From Gallionellales bacterium RIFCSPLOWO2_02_FULL_59_110 (GTDB lineage: Bacteria > Pseudomonadota > Gammaproteobacteria > Burkholderiales > Gallionellaceae): 64,000 nt of DNA. The stretch lies in the NCBI GenBank assembly GCA_001801215.1, contig MGXA01000070.1, forward strand, positions 1 through 64,000, read 5' to 3'. Both the position numbers and the translations under genes were made by a program. The notes beneath the pieces were generated by a model. The model had not been told where the DNA came from, searched no databases, and saw only the letters and a program-made list of their open reading frames with translations. Of the stretch, positions 51,811 through 60,745 are shown in pieces. Numbering within the stretch: the stretch's first letter is position 1; each line of letters starts with the position of its first letter.

Positions 51811-54278
51811 TGTCGTAACGAATTTCCCTTGAATTCCAGCAGAACTGACGAATTTCCGTTAACGTAAACTTTAGCGTTAGCGGCATTAAGCGGCGCTATC
51901 GCCTCCATTGAATGCTCGGCCCATGTTGAAGAGCACTCGAAAGTTTTAATATCTGCGCCAACAGAACGTCCCCCAGCATCAAGCCAGTTTACCTGAACAC
52001 GTCCCAATGCCGCTTCTTTGGCGCAACGTGCGACAACGACATTCAGGTACCGTTGGCCAGGGGAAACGGCAACTACCTGAGTAGCTGGAGAAACGACACT
52101 TGCCAGAATAATCCGCATCTCGGCATCGTAAGTTGCGCCTGGCGCCAAGGTCCATCCTTGAATCGACATAAAATCCGGGTTCGAAAGCAGCTCGGTTTTG
52201 TATCGGTAGTCGTCTCGGATTCTTCTCACGCTTATCGAACCGTAATCCACTAACTTTTCAGTTGCTTTTTCGATGAGAGCGAGTGTCTCAGGCACTCTTT
52301 TTCCACCTATCCCGCTCCAGTTTGAATCCAGAATGACAAAATCGACATGCCGCTTCAGTAAAACATCGGCGGCATCTTGTTCCGTCCGCATCGAAGCGAT
52401 TTCCCCCTGAAATACGTGGTTATACCAATTTGGATAAAGCGCATTTGCCGCTAATCCAGCAGTCAGAGGTTGAGAAAAAACGGCTACAGGAGCTCGTCCG
52501 ATATTAAGGCGATTGACCGACCCGACGACATTTCTAATAGGTAAACGGCCTTGCAGGTAATGCTCGCGACTGGATTCGCTCACGATCGAGCCGAGTGCAA
52601 AGTCGCGATATTGCGCGCCCGCATTGAGAAACAGAAGATTCAGCGCTATGGTAGCCGCAGACACGCCATACCAGCAATATTTAATAAGTTTCCGGTCAGA
52701 AAATGCTGCGCTTAGCGCCACGCCCATAGCTGCCGCCAATATAGCCCATGCAGGAAAAGCATACCGGAAATAGCTTACGGACTGAAAGATCAGGGCGATC
52801 ATCAATACCCCAATCAGAACCAGGGCACCCCCCTTGCGCTGCTTAGTGGCAATCAGCATGACCAGAGAAGGCAGAAATAATAGCAACCATTGAAAACCGG
52901 AAGCTCCGGATTTTGCCTCAAGATACTTCCCGGATTCAAATGTCGCCCGATAAAGAATGTCCCACGTTAAACCTTTGCCGAATATTGATGCGCTATCGAA
53001 ATTGATAAACGGGTAATAAGGTGACTGGAAGAGGGCGTTGAAAAAGGGGAAGACAGGGTTGCCGGTCAATTGCCATGCAGTTATGTAGGGAATTGATCCA
53101 ATCGCCAGAAACAGGCCGAGTCCAAGCGCCAATAATGTCAGGCTAGCCGTCTTGTACCATGATCGGTATCGCCAAACCAGCACCAGAAGGAGCACGGGCA
53201 ATATAGTAAGGGTTACAGCTTTTGCTGCCGCAGCAAACCCGAGCAGTAATCCGGCAACCGGCAAATCAAATCCTGGATTGTCCAAAGTCGAAGAAGTTCT
53301 AAGGACAGTTAATGTGCCTGCAACGACAAACGACGCCCAAACCGATTCAATAAATAAGCTACTGCCCTCCATAAAAGTCAGTGGCGTCGATAAAAAAACA
53401 AGAACTGCCCATCTTGCGCCGATGACCGAGCCGCTCGCCCACCATACAAGTTCTCGTACCAGCCAGCCGAGAATGAAGATAAAGCCTGCATTGATCAATC
53501 GTGCTGCCGTTTCTCCTGCCAGCAGGTAGCCGATAGAGAAAATCCAGTCGCCCAGCATCGGCATGACAGCCCAAACATAAGTGCTGGCATCAAAACTCCA
53601 TTGGTGGCGCTGTGCCAGATGTGCTGGAACAAACAGATGCATCGCCAGTGCATCATGACCCACTTCAGGCATCAGGGCGACGATAAAATAAACCAGAGCG
53701 ACAACAACGATAGCAACGTCGATCATGTTAACGCCAAGCTCTGCTGGGCTCTTTTGCACCATCCAAACCCAAAGATTTTTGGTTTTTTCTGCAACTAAGC
53801 GCCGATTCAGCACGATGGGTAATGCAAGGGCGATCCCGTACACACCCGGATAATTTACGGAAAAATGAGCGAGCAACCCGATTGCTGTGCCGTAAATGCC
53901 CGCTCCGATCAATATGCTTATCGGCCAGTTGTCGTGCTCGACCTTCGTGCGGATTCGAGCCAGAGCGGATTTCCCCAATAACGCAGAGGCCACGGCAAAC
54001 CATAAGGTCACCAGCAGAGGCCACAGAGTGCCGGATAAAAGCGCCAATCCGATGGCAATGGCAAATCCAGCGAATAGGGGTTTTTTTTTGCTTCCCGCAG
54101 ACACTATAAAAACCAATACAGTGCAAGCGGTCAAAAAAATCACATAGCGAGCCAGCCCGCTTATGTCCTGCCACGGCAAGGCGCGCGGCCACGGCAGGTG
54201 CGCAAGCCCCCAAGCTGTTAGCATTACGCCTGTTATGAGCGCAAGGCCGACAAATATCGCGCTACCCCGGCTTATCAT
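51807..54278 (-). CDS. Large multi-pass membrane protein, probable GT-C glycosyltransferase
   Basis: The 823-residue first gene of the minus-strand operon has about 13-15 hydrophobic helices in residues 1-570. An EVGHDALAMHLFVPAHLA segment resembles the acidic-loop region of GT39-type enzymes using polyprenyl-phosphate sugars. A soluble C-terminal domain of about 250 residues follows. No family is recognised with certainty. Its overlap with a polyprenyl-phosphate glycosyltransferase gene supports a role as the enzyme that uses the lipid-linked sugar on the periplasmic side. Confidence 0.7.
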   Translation of the reverse strand: MISRGSAIFVGLALITGVMLTAWGLAHLPWPRALPWQDISGLARYVIFLTACTVLVFIVSAGSKKKPLFAGFAIAIGLALLSGTLWPLLVTLWFAVASALLGKSALARIRTKVEHDNWPISILIGAGIYGTAIGLLAHFSVNYPGVYGIALALPIVLNRRLVAEKTKNLWVWMVQKSPAELGVNMIDVAIVVVALVYFIVALMPEVGHDALAMHLFVPAHLAQRHQWSFDASTYVWAVMPMLGDWIFSIGYLLAGETAARLINAGFIFILGWLVRELVWWASGSVIGARWAVLVFLSTPLTFMEGSSLFIESVWASFVVAGTLTVLRTSSTLDNPGFDLPVAGLLLGFAAAAKAVTLTILPVLLLVLVWRYRSWYKTASLTLLALGLGLFLAIGSIPYITAWQLTGNPVFPFFNALFQSPYYPFINFDSASIFGKGLTWDILYRATFESGKYLEAKSGASGFQWLLLFLPSLVMLIATKQRKGGALVLIGVLMIALIFQSVSYFRYAFPAWAILAAAMGVALSAAFSDRKLIKYCWYGVSAATIALNLLFLNAGAQYRDFALGSIVSESSREHYLQGRLPIRNVVGSVNRLNIGRAPVAVFSQPLTAGLAANALYPNWYNHVFQGEIASMRTEQDAADVLLKRHVDFVILDSNWSGIGGKRVPETLALIEKATEKLVDYGSISVRRIRDDYRYKTELLSNPDFMSIQGWTLAPGATYDAEMRIILASVVSPATQVVAVSPGQRYLNVVVARCAKEAALGRVQVNWLDAGGRSVGADIKTFECSSTWAEHSMEAIAPLNAANAKVYVNGNSSVLLEFKGNSLRQ

Positions 54279-54794
54279 TTGTCAGTTTTTGAACAGCAAT
54301 GCGGTTCTGTAATTGTGCTGCACATTTCAGGGGTATTCCCTCCGGATACTTGGTCCGTTTATTGAATCCTGGCGCGAAAAAATCCGCCTCTGCCAGATAA
54401 TTGCAATGTCGCAATAATTGGTTGATATTATTGTACAATACTCAATTCGTCCGTTGTTTGTAGTAGCGCATTATGGACTACTTTTCTCTGAAGCGGTGCA
54501 GTGAGCCAAACTCCACTCGCCATGCGTGAATAAAGTCGAACTGTGTCATGCTTTGCATGTTCACCATGATTGTTTTGGAAATCTGGGTGACCAGTGCCTG
54601 TTGAAATATATATCTGCAGTGGATGATGTGCGAGTCTGGCTATCTGATTTTTCGAGGCAATAGATGGAGTGCTCCGGTGTGTGTGTGTGTTCTGTGAAGA
54701 TCAGTATTGTGGATGCGGCGGCGGCATCTCGACCCCGGGGTTGTGCGACGCCGGGCCTCGCCGCCACCTGCCCCAGCCCGCTGGTTGAAGAGTT
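54279..54794. other. Divergent control region, minus operon / wecB
   Basis: This stretch of 516 bases has an AT-rich core (about 54400-54450, TTGCAATGTCGCAATAATTGG and TTATTGTACAATAC), which may hold promoters for both directions, a short GT run (GGTGTGTGTGTGTG near 54675-54690) and a 44-codon frame that overlaps the wecB start. The AT-rich centre stands out against the surrounding sequence. No other gene is supported. Confidence 0.5.
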
Positions 54795-54798
54795 ATGA
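54664..54798 (+). CDS. Possible 44-codon leader ORF overlapping wecB
   Basis: ATG 54664 opens a frame ending TGA 54796-54798, which overlaps wecB as ATGA. The peptide begins MECSGVCVCS and continues with an Ala/Pro/Cys-rich part. No Shine-Dalgarno sequence or family is recognised. It may be a translated leader that couples wecB expression, or chance. Confidence 0.22.
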   Translation: MECSGVCVCSVKISIVDAAAASRPRGCATPGLAATCPSPLVEEL

Positions 54799-55919
54799 TG
54801 GGCAGAACTGTTCTATGCGTAGTCGGAACGCGCCCCGAGGCGATCAAGATGGCACCAGTCATCCGTGCACTGAAGGGGAAGCCGGATATTGAGGTGCGTG
54901 TGCTCGCAACCGCGCAGCACAGGGAGATGCTCGATGATACATTTGCGCAATTCGGAATTTCCCCAGATATCGACCTCGATATCATGCGTCATGATCAGAC
55001 GCTTGCCGACCTGACCTCACGTTTGCTCGCCAGCGTCGACAACGTACTTGCGCGGGAATGCCCGGATGTCGTCGTGGCTCAAGGGGATACCACTACGGTT
55101 TTTGCCGCAGCACTCGCCAGTTTCTACCGCCGCACCCCTTTCGCCCATGTCGAAGCCGGATTGCGTACCGGCGATTTCACGAATCCTTTCCCCGAGGAAA
55201 TGAATCGGAGCTTCGTCGCGCGTCTTGCCTCTCTGCATTTCGCTCCCACTGCGGATGCACGCGCCAACCTGTTGCGCGAAGGTATTCCGGATGGTTCGAT
55301 CCATGTAACCGGAAATACAGTTATTGACGCGGTGCGCTGGATGTCGGAGAGCAACCCCGCACATGGCCTTCCGGTCGACGAACGGATGCGGGTTATTCTC
55401 ATGACCTGTCATCGCCGTGAAAATTTCGGGGCGCCTCTCGACGGAATTCTGGCCGCTGTCAGGCGCCTTGCAGGTTTGTATCCGGATGTTCAAATCGTTT
55501 ATCCAGTCCATCCGAACCCGAATGTTGCAGGCCCTGCGCAGGCGGCTCTTTCGGGCATTCCCAATATTATTCTCACCGCTCCCCTTAATTACGCGAAGCT
55601 GGTTGCCCTGATGAAGGCTTGCTATTTCGTGATGACCGACTCAGGCGGGCTTCAGGAGGAGGCGCCTGCGCTGGGCAAACCGGTACTCGTGCTGCGCGAC
55701 GATACCGAGCGCCCGGAGGCAGTGACAGCGGGGACGGTTGTTCTTGTGGGACACGATACGGAAACCATCATCAGGGAAGCCGAACGTCTCCTTAGGGACG
55801 AGGGGCGCTACCGTGAGATGGCTAGGGCGATTTCACCATACGGCGACGGACATGCGGGGGAAGGGATTGCTGCAATACTCGATAACTGGTTGGCTATGCG
55901 ACATGGTAGTGCTACTTGA
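54795..55919 (+). CDS. wecB: UDP-N-acetylglucosamine 2-epimerase (non-hydrolysing)
   Basis: The 374-residue enzyme converts UDP-GlcNAc to UDP-ManNAc for surface polysaccharides. Motifs include VVGTRPEAIKMAPVI, VVVAQGDTTTVFAAALA, HVEAGLRTGDFTNPFPEE, HRRENFG, HPNPNV, and TDSGGLQEEAPALGKPVLVLRDDTERPE. ATG 54795 or 54798 can serve as start, with GAAGAG upstream. It is the only nucleotide-sugar gene in this part of the locus, so the polymer probably contains ManNAc or a derivative such as ManNAcA. A WecC dehydrogenase is not present in the window. Confidence 0.95.
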   Translation: MMGRTVLCVVGTRPEAIKMAPVIRALKGKPDIEVRVLATAQHREMLDDTFAQFGISPDIDLDIMRHDQTLADLTSRLLASVDNVLARECPDVVVAQGDTTTVFAAALASFYRRTPFAHVEAGLRTGDFTNPFPEEMNRSFVARLASLHFAPTADARANLLREGIPDGSIHVTGNTVIDAVRWMSESNPAHGLPVDERMRVILMTCHRRENFGAPLDGILAAVRRLAGLYPDVQIVYPVHPNPNVAGPAQAALSGIPNIILTAPLNYAKLVALMKACYFVMTDSGGLQEEAPALGKPVLVLRDDTERPEAVTAGTVVLVGHDTETIIREAERLLRDEGRYREMARAISPYGDGHAGEGIAAILDNWLAMRHGSAT

Positions 55920-56089
55920 TCTATATGGCTTTTGCGTGCAAATCCTATCTGGTTAGCTCACGATAATCCCACACCGGATAACATGTTGGGGGCATTGCCG
56001 AATGGGCCGGCGTTGCAACACAACTAAATTCGCCCCCCTAATAGTTGAAAAAACAGTGGTTTGGTTGCTCTGGGCTGCCATAGAGCCAC

Positions 56090-56764
56090 TTACTGGTCGG
56101 CTCCCGTGGTACTCTCATAGAAATTCACATCGTCGATGAGAATATCCCTGAGGCGTGCTCGCTCTGCCGGGTCGAGGGGTGCCGCTTCATTCAGACCGGC
56201 TGACTTTTCGTGCTTGTTCAAATGAATGTCGGATGAGAGTGGGATGCCGAGCACATCGGACAATCTGGACAGATCCGTAGAGAAAGATTCGAAGCGTCCG
56301 ATGAAGTGGAATGACTTCATGTCAACCGCCTCGAAGTAGTTTCGGGTCAGGATGTATCTCAACAGCGGTAGTCTTGCCGTTTCGAAAATGTCGAGGCGAC
56401 GAGAAAGAAAATAGTCATGGAGAGCATGACGTCCCGGGCCGAGCGTTTTCCAGTATGAGTAAATAGAATGTAGCGTGTCGACCGGATGCCTGAGAAACGT
56501 AACCCTGAATGGGTTGCGGATGTTCGCGTACTTCTGGATGTGGAAATGGCCATGAACGGCCAAGCAGCCATCGGGCAATCCCGGCTGCCTTGCAAAGTAG
56601 CCGGCTGGATCAAGGTTGCGCGGGCTGTTGGGGTCGCATGGATCATCCATATAGTCGGGGAGTACCGAACCGTTACCGAGTGAGCCGCGCAACAAATGCA
56701 AGAACGTCGTTCCCGCTGTCTTGGGGAGGTGTACGGAAACAATCGTTCTGAATGAATCGGTCAT
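56090..56764 (-). CDS. Sulfotransferase-family protein
   Basis: The 224-residue protein has the PAPS 5'-phosphosulfate-binding loop SVHLPKTAGTTFLHLL near residue 10 and the 3'-phosphate-binding RHPVDTLHSIYSYW near 90. It resembles the sulfotransferase family that includes heparan-sulfate and bacterial polysaccharide sulfotransferases. ATG 56764 (MTDSFRT) is preferred, with AGGAG 12 bases upstream. ATG 56791 is also in frame. It stands alone in the polysaccharide locus and may sulfate the exported glycan. Confidence 0.8.
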   Translation of the reverse strand: MTDSFRTIVSVHLPKTAGTTFLHLLRGSLGNGSVLPDYMDDPCDPNSPRNLDPAGYFARQPGLPDGCLAVHGHFHIQKYANIRNPFRVTFLRHPVDTLHSIYSYWKTLGPGRHALHDYFLSRRLDIFETARLPLLRYILTRNYFEAVDMKSFHFIGRFESFSTDLSRLSDVLGIPLSSDIHLNKHEKSAGLNEAAPLDPAERARLRDILIDDVNFYESTTGADQ

Positions 56765-56828
56765 GCGAATCTGGTACTCCTGAATATGCACTATAACGTG
56801 CTTTGCGGTTTTTCAGGTATCCTTTCCT

Positions 56829-57554
56829 TCATTTTCGGCAAATGATCGCAAGCGATTCCGGTCCTGACAGCGTAAATAGGCTAATAATCCGGAACCCTGC
56901 TGACATCGGTTGCAGCCAGAAGTCAGCACCATACTCCGTGTGAACGATCCAGCCGGATTTTTCAATCCCTGGCGTGCCGTGATAGCTGGGCGGCAGACCC
57001 CGCCTGCTCCGTGAGAGGCGGCCATAAATCAGCGGAATTGTGTAAATCATCGCGCCTCCAGCCTTGAGTGTGCGGTAGCACTGTTGCAAAGCGAGGATAG
57101 GGTCAGAAATGTGCTCGAGAACATCAGAATGCAATATGATATCCCACCTGTTGTCAGCGTAAGGTAGTGCCTGCATGTCGACATCCGGGAACTCAGCCAA
57201 AGTATGGTTGGGCAAACGCTTCAGCCATGGCGAAAGCCCGCCGGCCTCATTTATTTCGAGAACATGCATGGCTCTTGCCTGACGTGATTTGCCGCAGAAT
57301 TCCTGCAGGGTGCCGCAGTACCCAACGTAGTCGAGGAACGCCCCTGCTAGGGTACGGCTGCGCAGATTGCACTGACAGTTTCGGCAGAGCTCGCCTTGCT
57401 GCCTGCCCATGTAATTGGCTTCCTCGGGTGTTAGTTCCCACGCTTCTATGAGATCTTTCCAGAGAATGGTCCGATGATCAAGGGTGCCGGAGCCACATAC
57501 AGGGCAGCGATGGACAGACCGCTTGCCATATCGCTGCATCAATCGGTCAAGCAT
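56829..57554 (-). CDS. Zinc-ribbon SAM-dependent methyltransferase, second copy of this type
   Basis: The 241-residue protein has two cysteine pairs (CPVCGSG and CRNCQCN) forming a zinc ribbon. A methyltransferase domain follows with VLEINEAGGLSPWL, LPYADNRWDIILHSDVLEHISDPILALQQ and LKAGGAMIYTIPL. It shares layout with the gene at 45063-45923. It overlaps the upstream methyltransferase by eight bases. Confidence 0.82.
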   Translation of the reverse strand: MLDRLMQRYGKRSVHRCPVCGSGTLDHRTILWKDLIEAWELTPEEANYMGRQQGELCRNCQCNLRSRTLAGAFLDYVGYCGTLQEFCGKSRQARAMHVLEINEAGGLSPWLKRLPNHTLAEFPDVDMQALPYADNRWDIILHSDVLEHISDPILALQQCYRTLKAGGAMIYTIPLIYGRLSRSRRGLPPSYHGTPGIEKSGWIVHTEYGADFWLQPMSAGFRIISLFTLSGPESLAIICRK

Positions 57555-58422
57555 CTGATTTCCCCTGAATGTACCTCAGCTTCTTTCGTATCCACCGTAC
57601 TGGTGCAGCCAAACGCCAGTATGTTGACCCATGAATGGCGGCCAGAAGATCGTTGGCGACCCGGTGCTCTTGGCGGAGCATGTTCAGTTCGTGAGTATGA
57701 GTCATAGTCCCGTCCAGGATACTGGCGGGTAGGTCTGGAAGGGGGCTGGGAGAGGCGATGGCCAGCAGGTAGGGAAAGGCGATCGGTTTCAAGTTTTCAC
57801 GCGGGCCATCATCGGCCATCGAGAACGATAAGAAGTCTCTGCCATCATTGAGCGGAACCATCAATGAACCATAAACAATCTTTTGGCCGAGAAAAACGGC
57901 ATAAGGAAAATGACGACTAATAAGTGCGATGAACTCCTCGGCGCGGAGTTCAAGGACATGGAATTCATTGTGGTAGTTCGGGTCGTTCGAGTAATGAGCC
58001 TTGTCCGGTGTCGACATGATGAGCATGCCATTCGTAGCCAGAACTCGGCGCAGTTCCGACAGCATGAGGTCATGTTCGGCGTGATGTTCCAGAGTCTCAA
58101 AACTGACTGCCAGATCAATACTTGCGTCCGGTAGATTGATGCTAGTGCATGCGCCCTGCAGGAAATTGAGGTTCATTCTGCGGTAAGTTGCCCTTGCGTG
58201 GGCGATTGTCTCTGCAGCAATGTCGATCCCGGTTACGTTGGAAGCGACTTCTGCAAGCATGTCGGAGCCGTAACCCTCACCGCAAGCAATGTCCAAGACG
58301 CGCTTGCTTCGTGCTAAGGCACGCGAAAAGGCATAACGATGGTAGTGTTCGAGAGCGAGATTTCCACCCAGTCCTGGCAGAAAGCGTTCTCCTGTCCAAT
58401 CAAGATCGGTGCTATTGTGCAT
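57547..58422 (-). CDS. SAM-dependent methyltransferase with C-terminal extension
   Basis: The 291-residue protein has a class I fold: ERFLPGLGGNLALEHYHRYAF, VLDIACGEGYGSDMLAEVA (motif I), TGIDIAAETIAHARATY, and DLAVSFETLEHHAEHDLMLSELRRVL. The C-terminal 90 residues end in a basic stretch (WIRKKLRYIQGK). Such methyltransferases next to wzt in O-antigen loci can cap the non-reducing end and so end chain growth before Wzt recognition. It overlaps wzt by 11 bases. Confidence 0.86.
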   Translation of the reverse strand: MHNSTDLDWTGERFLPGLGGNLALEHYHRYAFSRALARSKRVLDIACGEGYGSDMLAEVASNVTGIDIAAETIAHARATYRRMNLNFLQGACTSINLPDASIDLAVSFETLEHHAEHDLMLSELRRVLATNGMLIMSTPDKAHYSNDPNYHNEFHVLELRAEEFIALISRHFPYAVFLGQKIVYGSLMVPLNDGRDFLSFSMADDGPRENLKPIAFPYLLAIASPSPLPDLPASILDGTMTHTHELNMLRQEHRVANDLLAAIHGSTYWRLAAPVRWIRKKLRYIQGKSDA

Positions 58423-59737
58423 GTTCTCGAATGAGTGAGAGTTTTATGGTTTTCATGGGCAATCCAACCAGCACTTGTGCCACGCTGCTTGATTGGGCGT
58501 GAAAGACAATTGCTTCATTGATGCGATGCAGAGTTTGGTGCATGCCAGGTATACCATCGGCCGCAGTAATGCATATGGAATAATCGCCGACGGGCAATCT
58601 GGGCATACGAAACACGAAGCGCGCCTCAAGCACCGCATGTTGCGGTGTCACAACAGGAGTGGTCGCATATCTCAGATAGGTATTGTCGCCTATCAGCGCC
58701 AGCCCCAGACGGTTCTTGACTATAAATCCGATCACCGGGGCGGTGAGCGGTTTATGTGCTCGTACCAAGATAACAAGAGAAATCTCCTCTCCTCCAACGA
58801 TATAGTTGAATGGTATCCCGGTCGAGCTTAACATTTTCGCATCAATAATGGTGGCCGCACCGGTACCGGAGGACGTCGCAGAGGTGTTGAAAGAAAACAG
58901 CTCGATGTCGTTTCGCGTTTGCGAACTATTGAGCAGGCTTTCGCGCCGGTCTTTCAGGCTCTTATCGTCGCACGGTCGGCTATCCTGAAAATCAGCCGGT
59001 GTGCGCATTCCCATTGATCTGGTTATGTAGTTTTCGCAAACAGCGGAGGGTGGCCCGATATCACGTACACCACCTTCGATCCAGATGGCCCGATCACTGA
59101 CGGCGGAAATAGTGGCGAGATCGTGACTGACGATGATCAGGGAGCCGTGCCCATGAAAATCGGCAAGATGGCGCATGCATTTTTGCACGAAAACGGCATC
59201 ACCGACAGATAGAGCCTCGTCTATAACAAGAATGTCCGCCTCGACGTGGGATATGGCAGCAAACGCCAACCTGACGAACATCCCGGTCGAGTAGGTGCGC
59301 ACCGGCTGGTCGATGAACTCGCCGATATCCGCGAACGCGGCAATTTCGTCGAAGCGTTCATCCATCTGCGCCTTCGTGAAGCCCATCAGTGCGCCTTGGA
59401 AATAGACGTTCTCTCGCCCGGTAAATTCCGGATTAAACCCCGCACCCAGTTCCAGCAGCGCAGAGATGCGGCCGTTGACCTGCACAGAGCCGGAGGTTGG
59501 CTTGAGAATGCCGCAGATCAACTGCAGCAAGGTGCTTTTACCCGAGCCGTTACGCCCGATGATGCCGACCGTTTCGCCTTTTTTGATCTCGAAGGAAACA
59601 TCCTGCAAGGCCGTAAATTCGCGGTGAAAGCGCATTCGCCCAAAAGTAAGCGCCTGCTTGATGCGGTCGCCGGGGTGACCGAAGATGCGGTATTTTTTAG
59701 TCAGGTTCCTGACCGAGATGGCGATGTCGTCAGCCAT
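58412..59737 (-). CDS. wzt: Polysaccharide ABC exporter ATPase (Wzt) with carbohydrate-binding domain
   Basis: The 441-residue protein has an ABC ATPase domain at residues about 1-240: IIGRNGSGKSTLLQLICGIL (Walker A), ELGAGFNPEFTGRENVYFQG, the signature YSTGMFVRLAFA, VIDEALSVGDAVF (Walker B) and the H-loop SHDLATIS. The C-terminal region (about 290-440) is a Wzt_C-type domain, which in O-antigen ABC systems recognises the modified glycan end. Its permease gene lies about 1.2 kb upstream, separated by toxin-antitoxin genes. Confidence 0.93.
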   Translation of the reverse strand: MADDIAISVRNLTKKYRIFGHPGDRIKQALTFGRMRFHREFTALQDVSFEIKKGETVGIIGRNGSGKSTLLQLICGILKPTSGSVQVNGRISALLELGAGFNPEFTGRENVYFQGALMGFTKAQMDERFDEIAAFADIGEFIDQPVRTYSTGMFVRLAFAAISHVEADILVIDEALSVGDAVFVQKCMRHLADFHGHGSLIIVSHDLATISAVSDRAIWIEGGVRDIGPPSAVCENYITRSMGMRTPADFQDSRPCDDKSLKDRRESLLNSSQTRNDIELFSFNTSATSSGTGAATIIDAKMLSSTGIPFNYIVGGEEISLVILVRAHKPLTAPVIGFIVKNRLGLALIGDNTYLRYATTPVVTPQHAVLEARFVFRMPRLPVGDYSICITAADGIPGMHQTLHRINEAIVFHAQSSSVAQVLVGLPMKTIKLSLIREHAQ

Positions 59738-59738
59738 T

Positions 59739-60140
59739 TTAATTTGTGTCGCCGCTTCTGGCGATTTCAGCGGCAGCCCAGGTGAGCAGCAAGGCGATCA
59801 GACGGCCCGCTTCATTGCCGGATATCAGGTGAATGGTCTCGTCATCGTAACGAAACTCGACAGCGTAGGGCGTGAGGCAACGCAGCTCGATTACGCCAAC
59901 GGGCGGCACGATGCCAACGTCGGCAAGTGTGCCTGCCAGCTCCTCAAGATCATGGGTGCGGCGATATTCCAGGCCACGCAGGCACATCACCGCTTTAAGT
60001 GCTTTTTCCGCAGCCTGTTGAGCATGGAAGCATGCAACGGCAAGGTCAACGGCGGGGGCATTCAGCAGTGCAACGAAAGCGGCCTGGTCGCGCCTGGCCA
60101 GGCGCATGAATCGCTCTGCCTCCTCACGCTGCGGTGTCAT
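59739..60140 (-). CDS. HEPN-domain protein (toxin of MNT/HEPN pair)
   Basis: The 133-residue all-helical protein has the COG2250-like HEPN layout: MRLARRDQAAFVALLNA, VDLAVACFHAQQAAEKALKA and RRTHDLEELAGTLAD. HEPN proteins paired with minimal nucleotidyltransferases are toxins, often RNases. The visible R-x2-H in RRTHDL is shorter than the canonical R-x4-6-H, so catalysis is open. ATG 60140 overlaps the MNT gene by 17 bases. The ORF-track start 60305 is wrong. Confidence 0.85.
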   Translation of the reverse strand: MTPQREEAERFMRLARRDQAAFVALLNAPAVDLAVACFHAQQAAEKALKAVMCLRGLEYRRTHDLEELAGTLADVGIVPPVGVIELRCLTPYAVEFRYDDETIHLISGNEAGRLIALLLTWAAAEIARSGDTN

Positions 60141-60447
60141 AAAGTATTTTTCCTTCTTTTTTTGCCCAGTAGGCTGCGGTTCCGGGTACCTGACTGCGGC
60201 GCTCAAATTCCTGTTCTGACAGCAACAGGAGATCGACCCCAACGCCCACACGACCAATGGCGCTCTTGAGGCGGAGGTATTCGGCTGCTTTGTCCGGCAG
60301 GTCATATTCCACGACCATCAAGTCCAGGTCTGAGGCTTCATCCGCCTCCCCTTTGGCGTAAGAGCCAAACAATATGACTTTGACCGGCTTTCGGGCTCCG
60401 GCTATCAGACGATGCGTAGCTTCGGCGATATTTTCCGGGCTTAACAT
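60124..60447 (-). CDS. Minimal nucleotidyltransferase (MNT antitoxin)
   Basis: The 107-residue protein has the nucleotidyltransferase signature GSYAKGEADEASDLDLMVVE, fitting GS-x10-DxD, near residue 27. ATG 60447 is chosen because GGAG lies six bases upstream. ATG 60453 is in frame. In MNT/HEPN modules the MNT protein modifies or binds the HEPN toxin and neutralises it. Here it is followed by, and overlaps, the HEPN gene. Confidence 0.87.
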   Translation of the reverse strand: MLSPENIAEATHRLIAGARKPVKVILFGSYAKGEADEASDLDLMVVEYDLPDKAAEYLRLKSAIGRVGVGVDLLLLSEQEFERRSQVPGTAAYWAKKEGKILYDTAA

Positions 60448-60575
60448 AAACATCTCCTCACTTGCGGGGTGAAATTCCCGGCAAGAGCATCGGCGGATGG
60501 CGGGCATTTTTCCTGGATGCGCCGGAGGCAACGGCGCAGGGATTCCAGTTTCTGGGCTATCAGTTCGTTGTCCAT
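60441..60575 (-). pseudogene. N-terminal remnant of a HepT-like (DUF86) protein
   Basis: A 44-codon minus-strand frame begins MDNELIAQKLESLRRCLRRI, matching the N-terminus of DUF86/HepT toxins, but runs out after about 30 family-like residues into the ribosome-binding site of the intact MNT gene. The R-x4-H-Y catalytic part is missing. It directly follows a broken MNT frame, so the two are the remains of an earlier toxin-antitoxin module. Confidence 0.65.
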
Positions 60576-60745
60576 GCGTTTCGCCTTTCTCTGAGAATGC
60601 GATGGTAGTACGGCATGAGATCAACATCTCCGCCATGCGCGTCATCATCAAGTCTGGATCCGAAAACACGCACGCGCGACCGGCTTCCAGCCACTTGGTG
60701 TGCAAGCTGGCGGATAAATTGAATTTGGTTGTCAGTCAGTCGCAT
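60560..60745 (-). pseudogene. Truncated minimal nucleotidyltransferase (relic antitoxin)
   Basis: The 61-residue frame starts MRLTDNQIQFIRQLAHQVAG and includes VRVFGSRLDDDAHGGDVDLM, the GS...DxD core of a MNT protein, then diverges into unrelated residues and stops. Intact members are about 100-115 residues long. It overlaps the HepT remnant by 16 bases. Confidence 0.7.
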
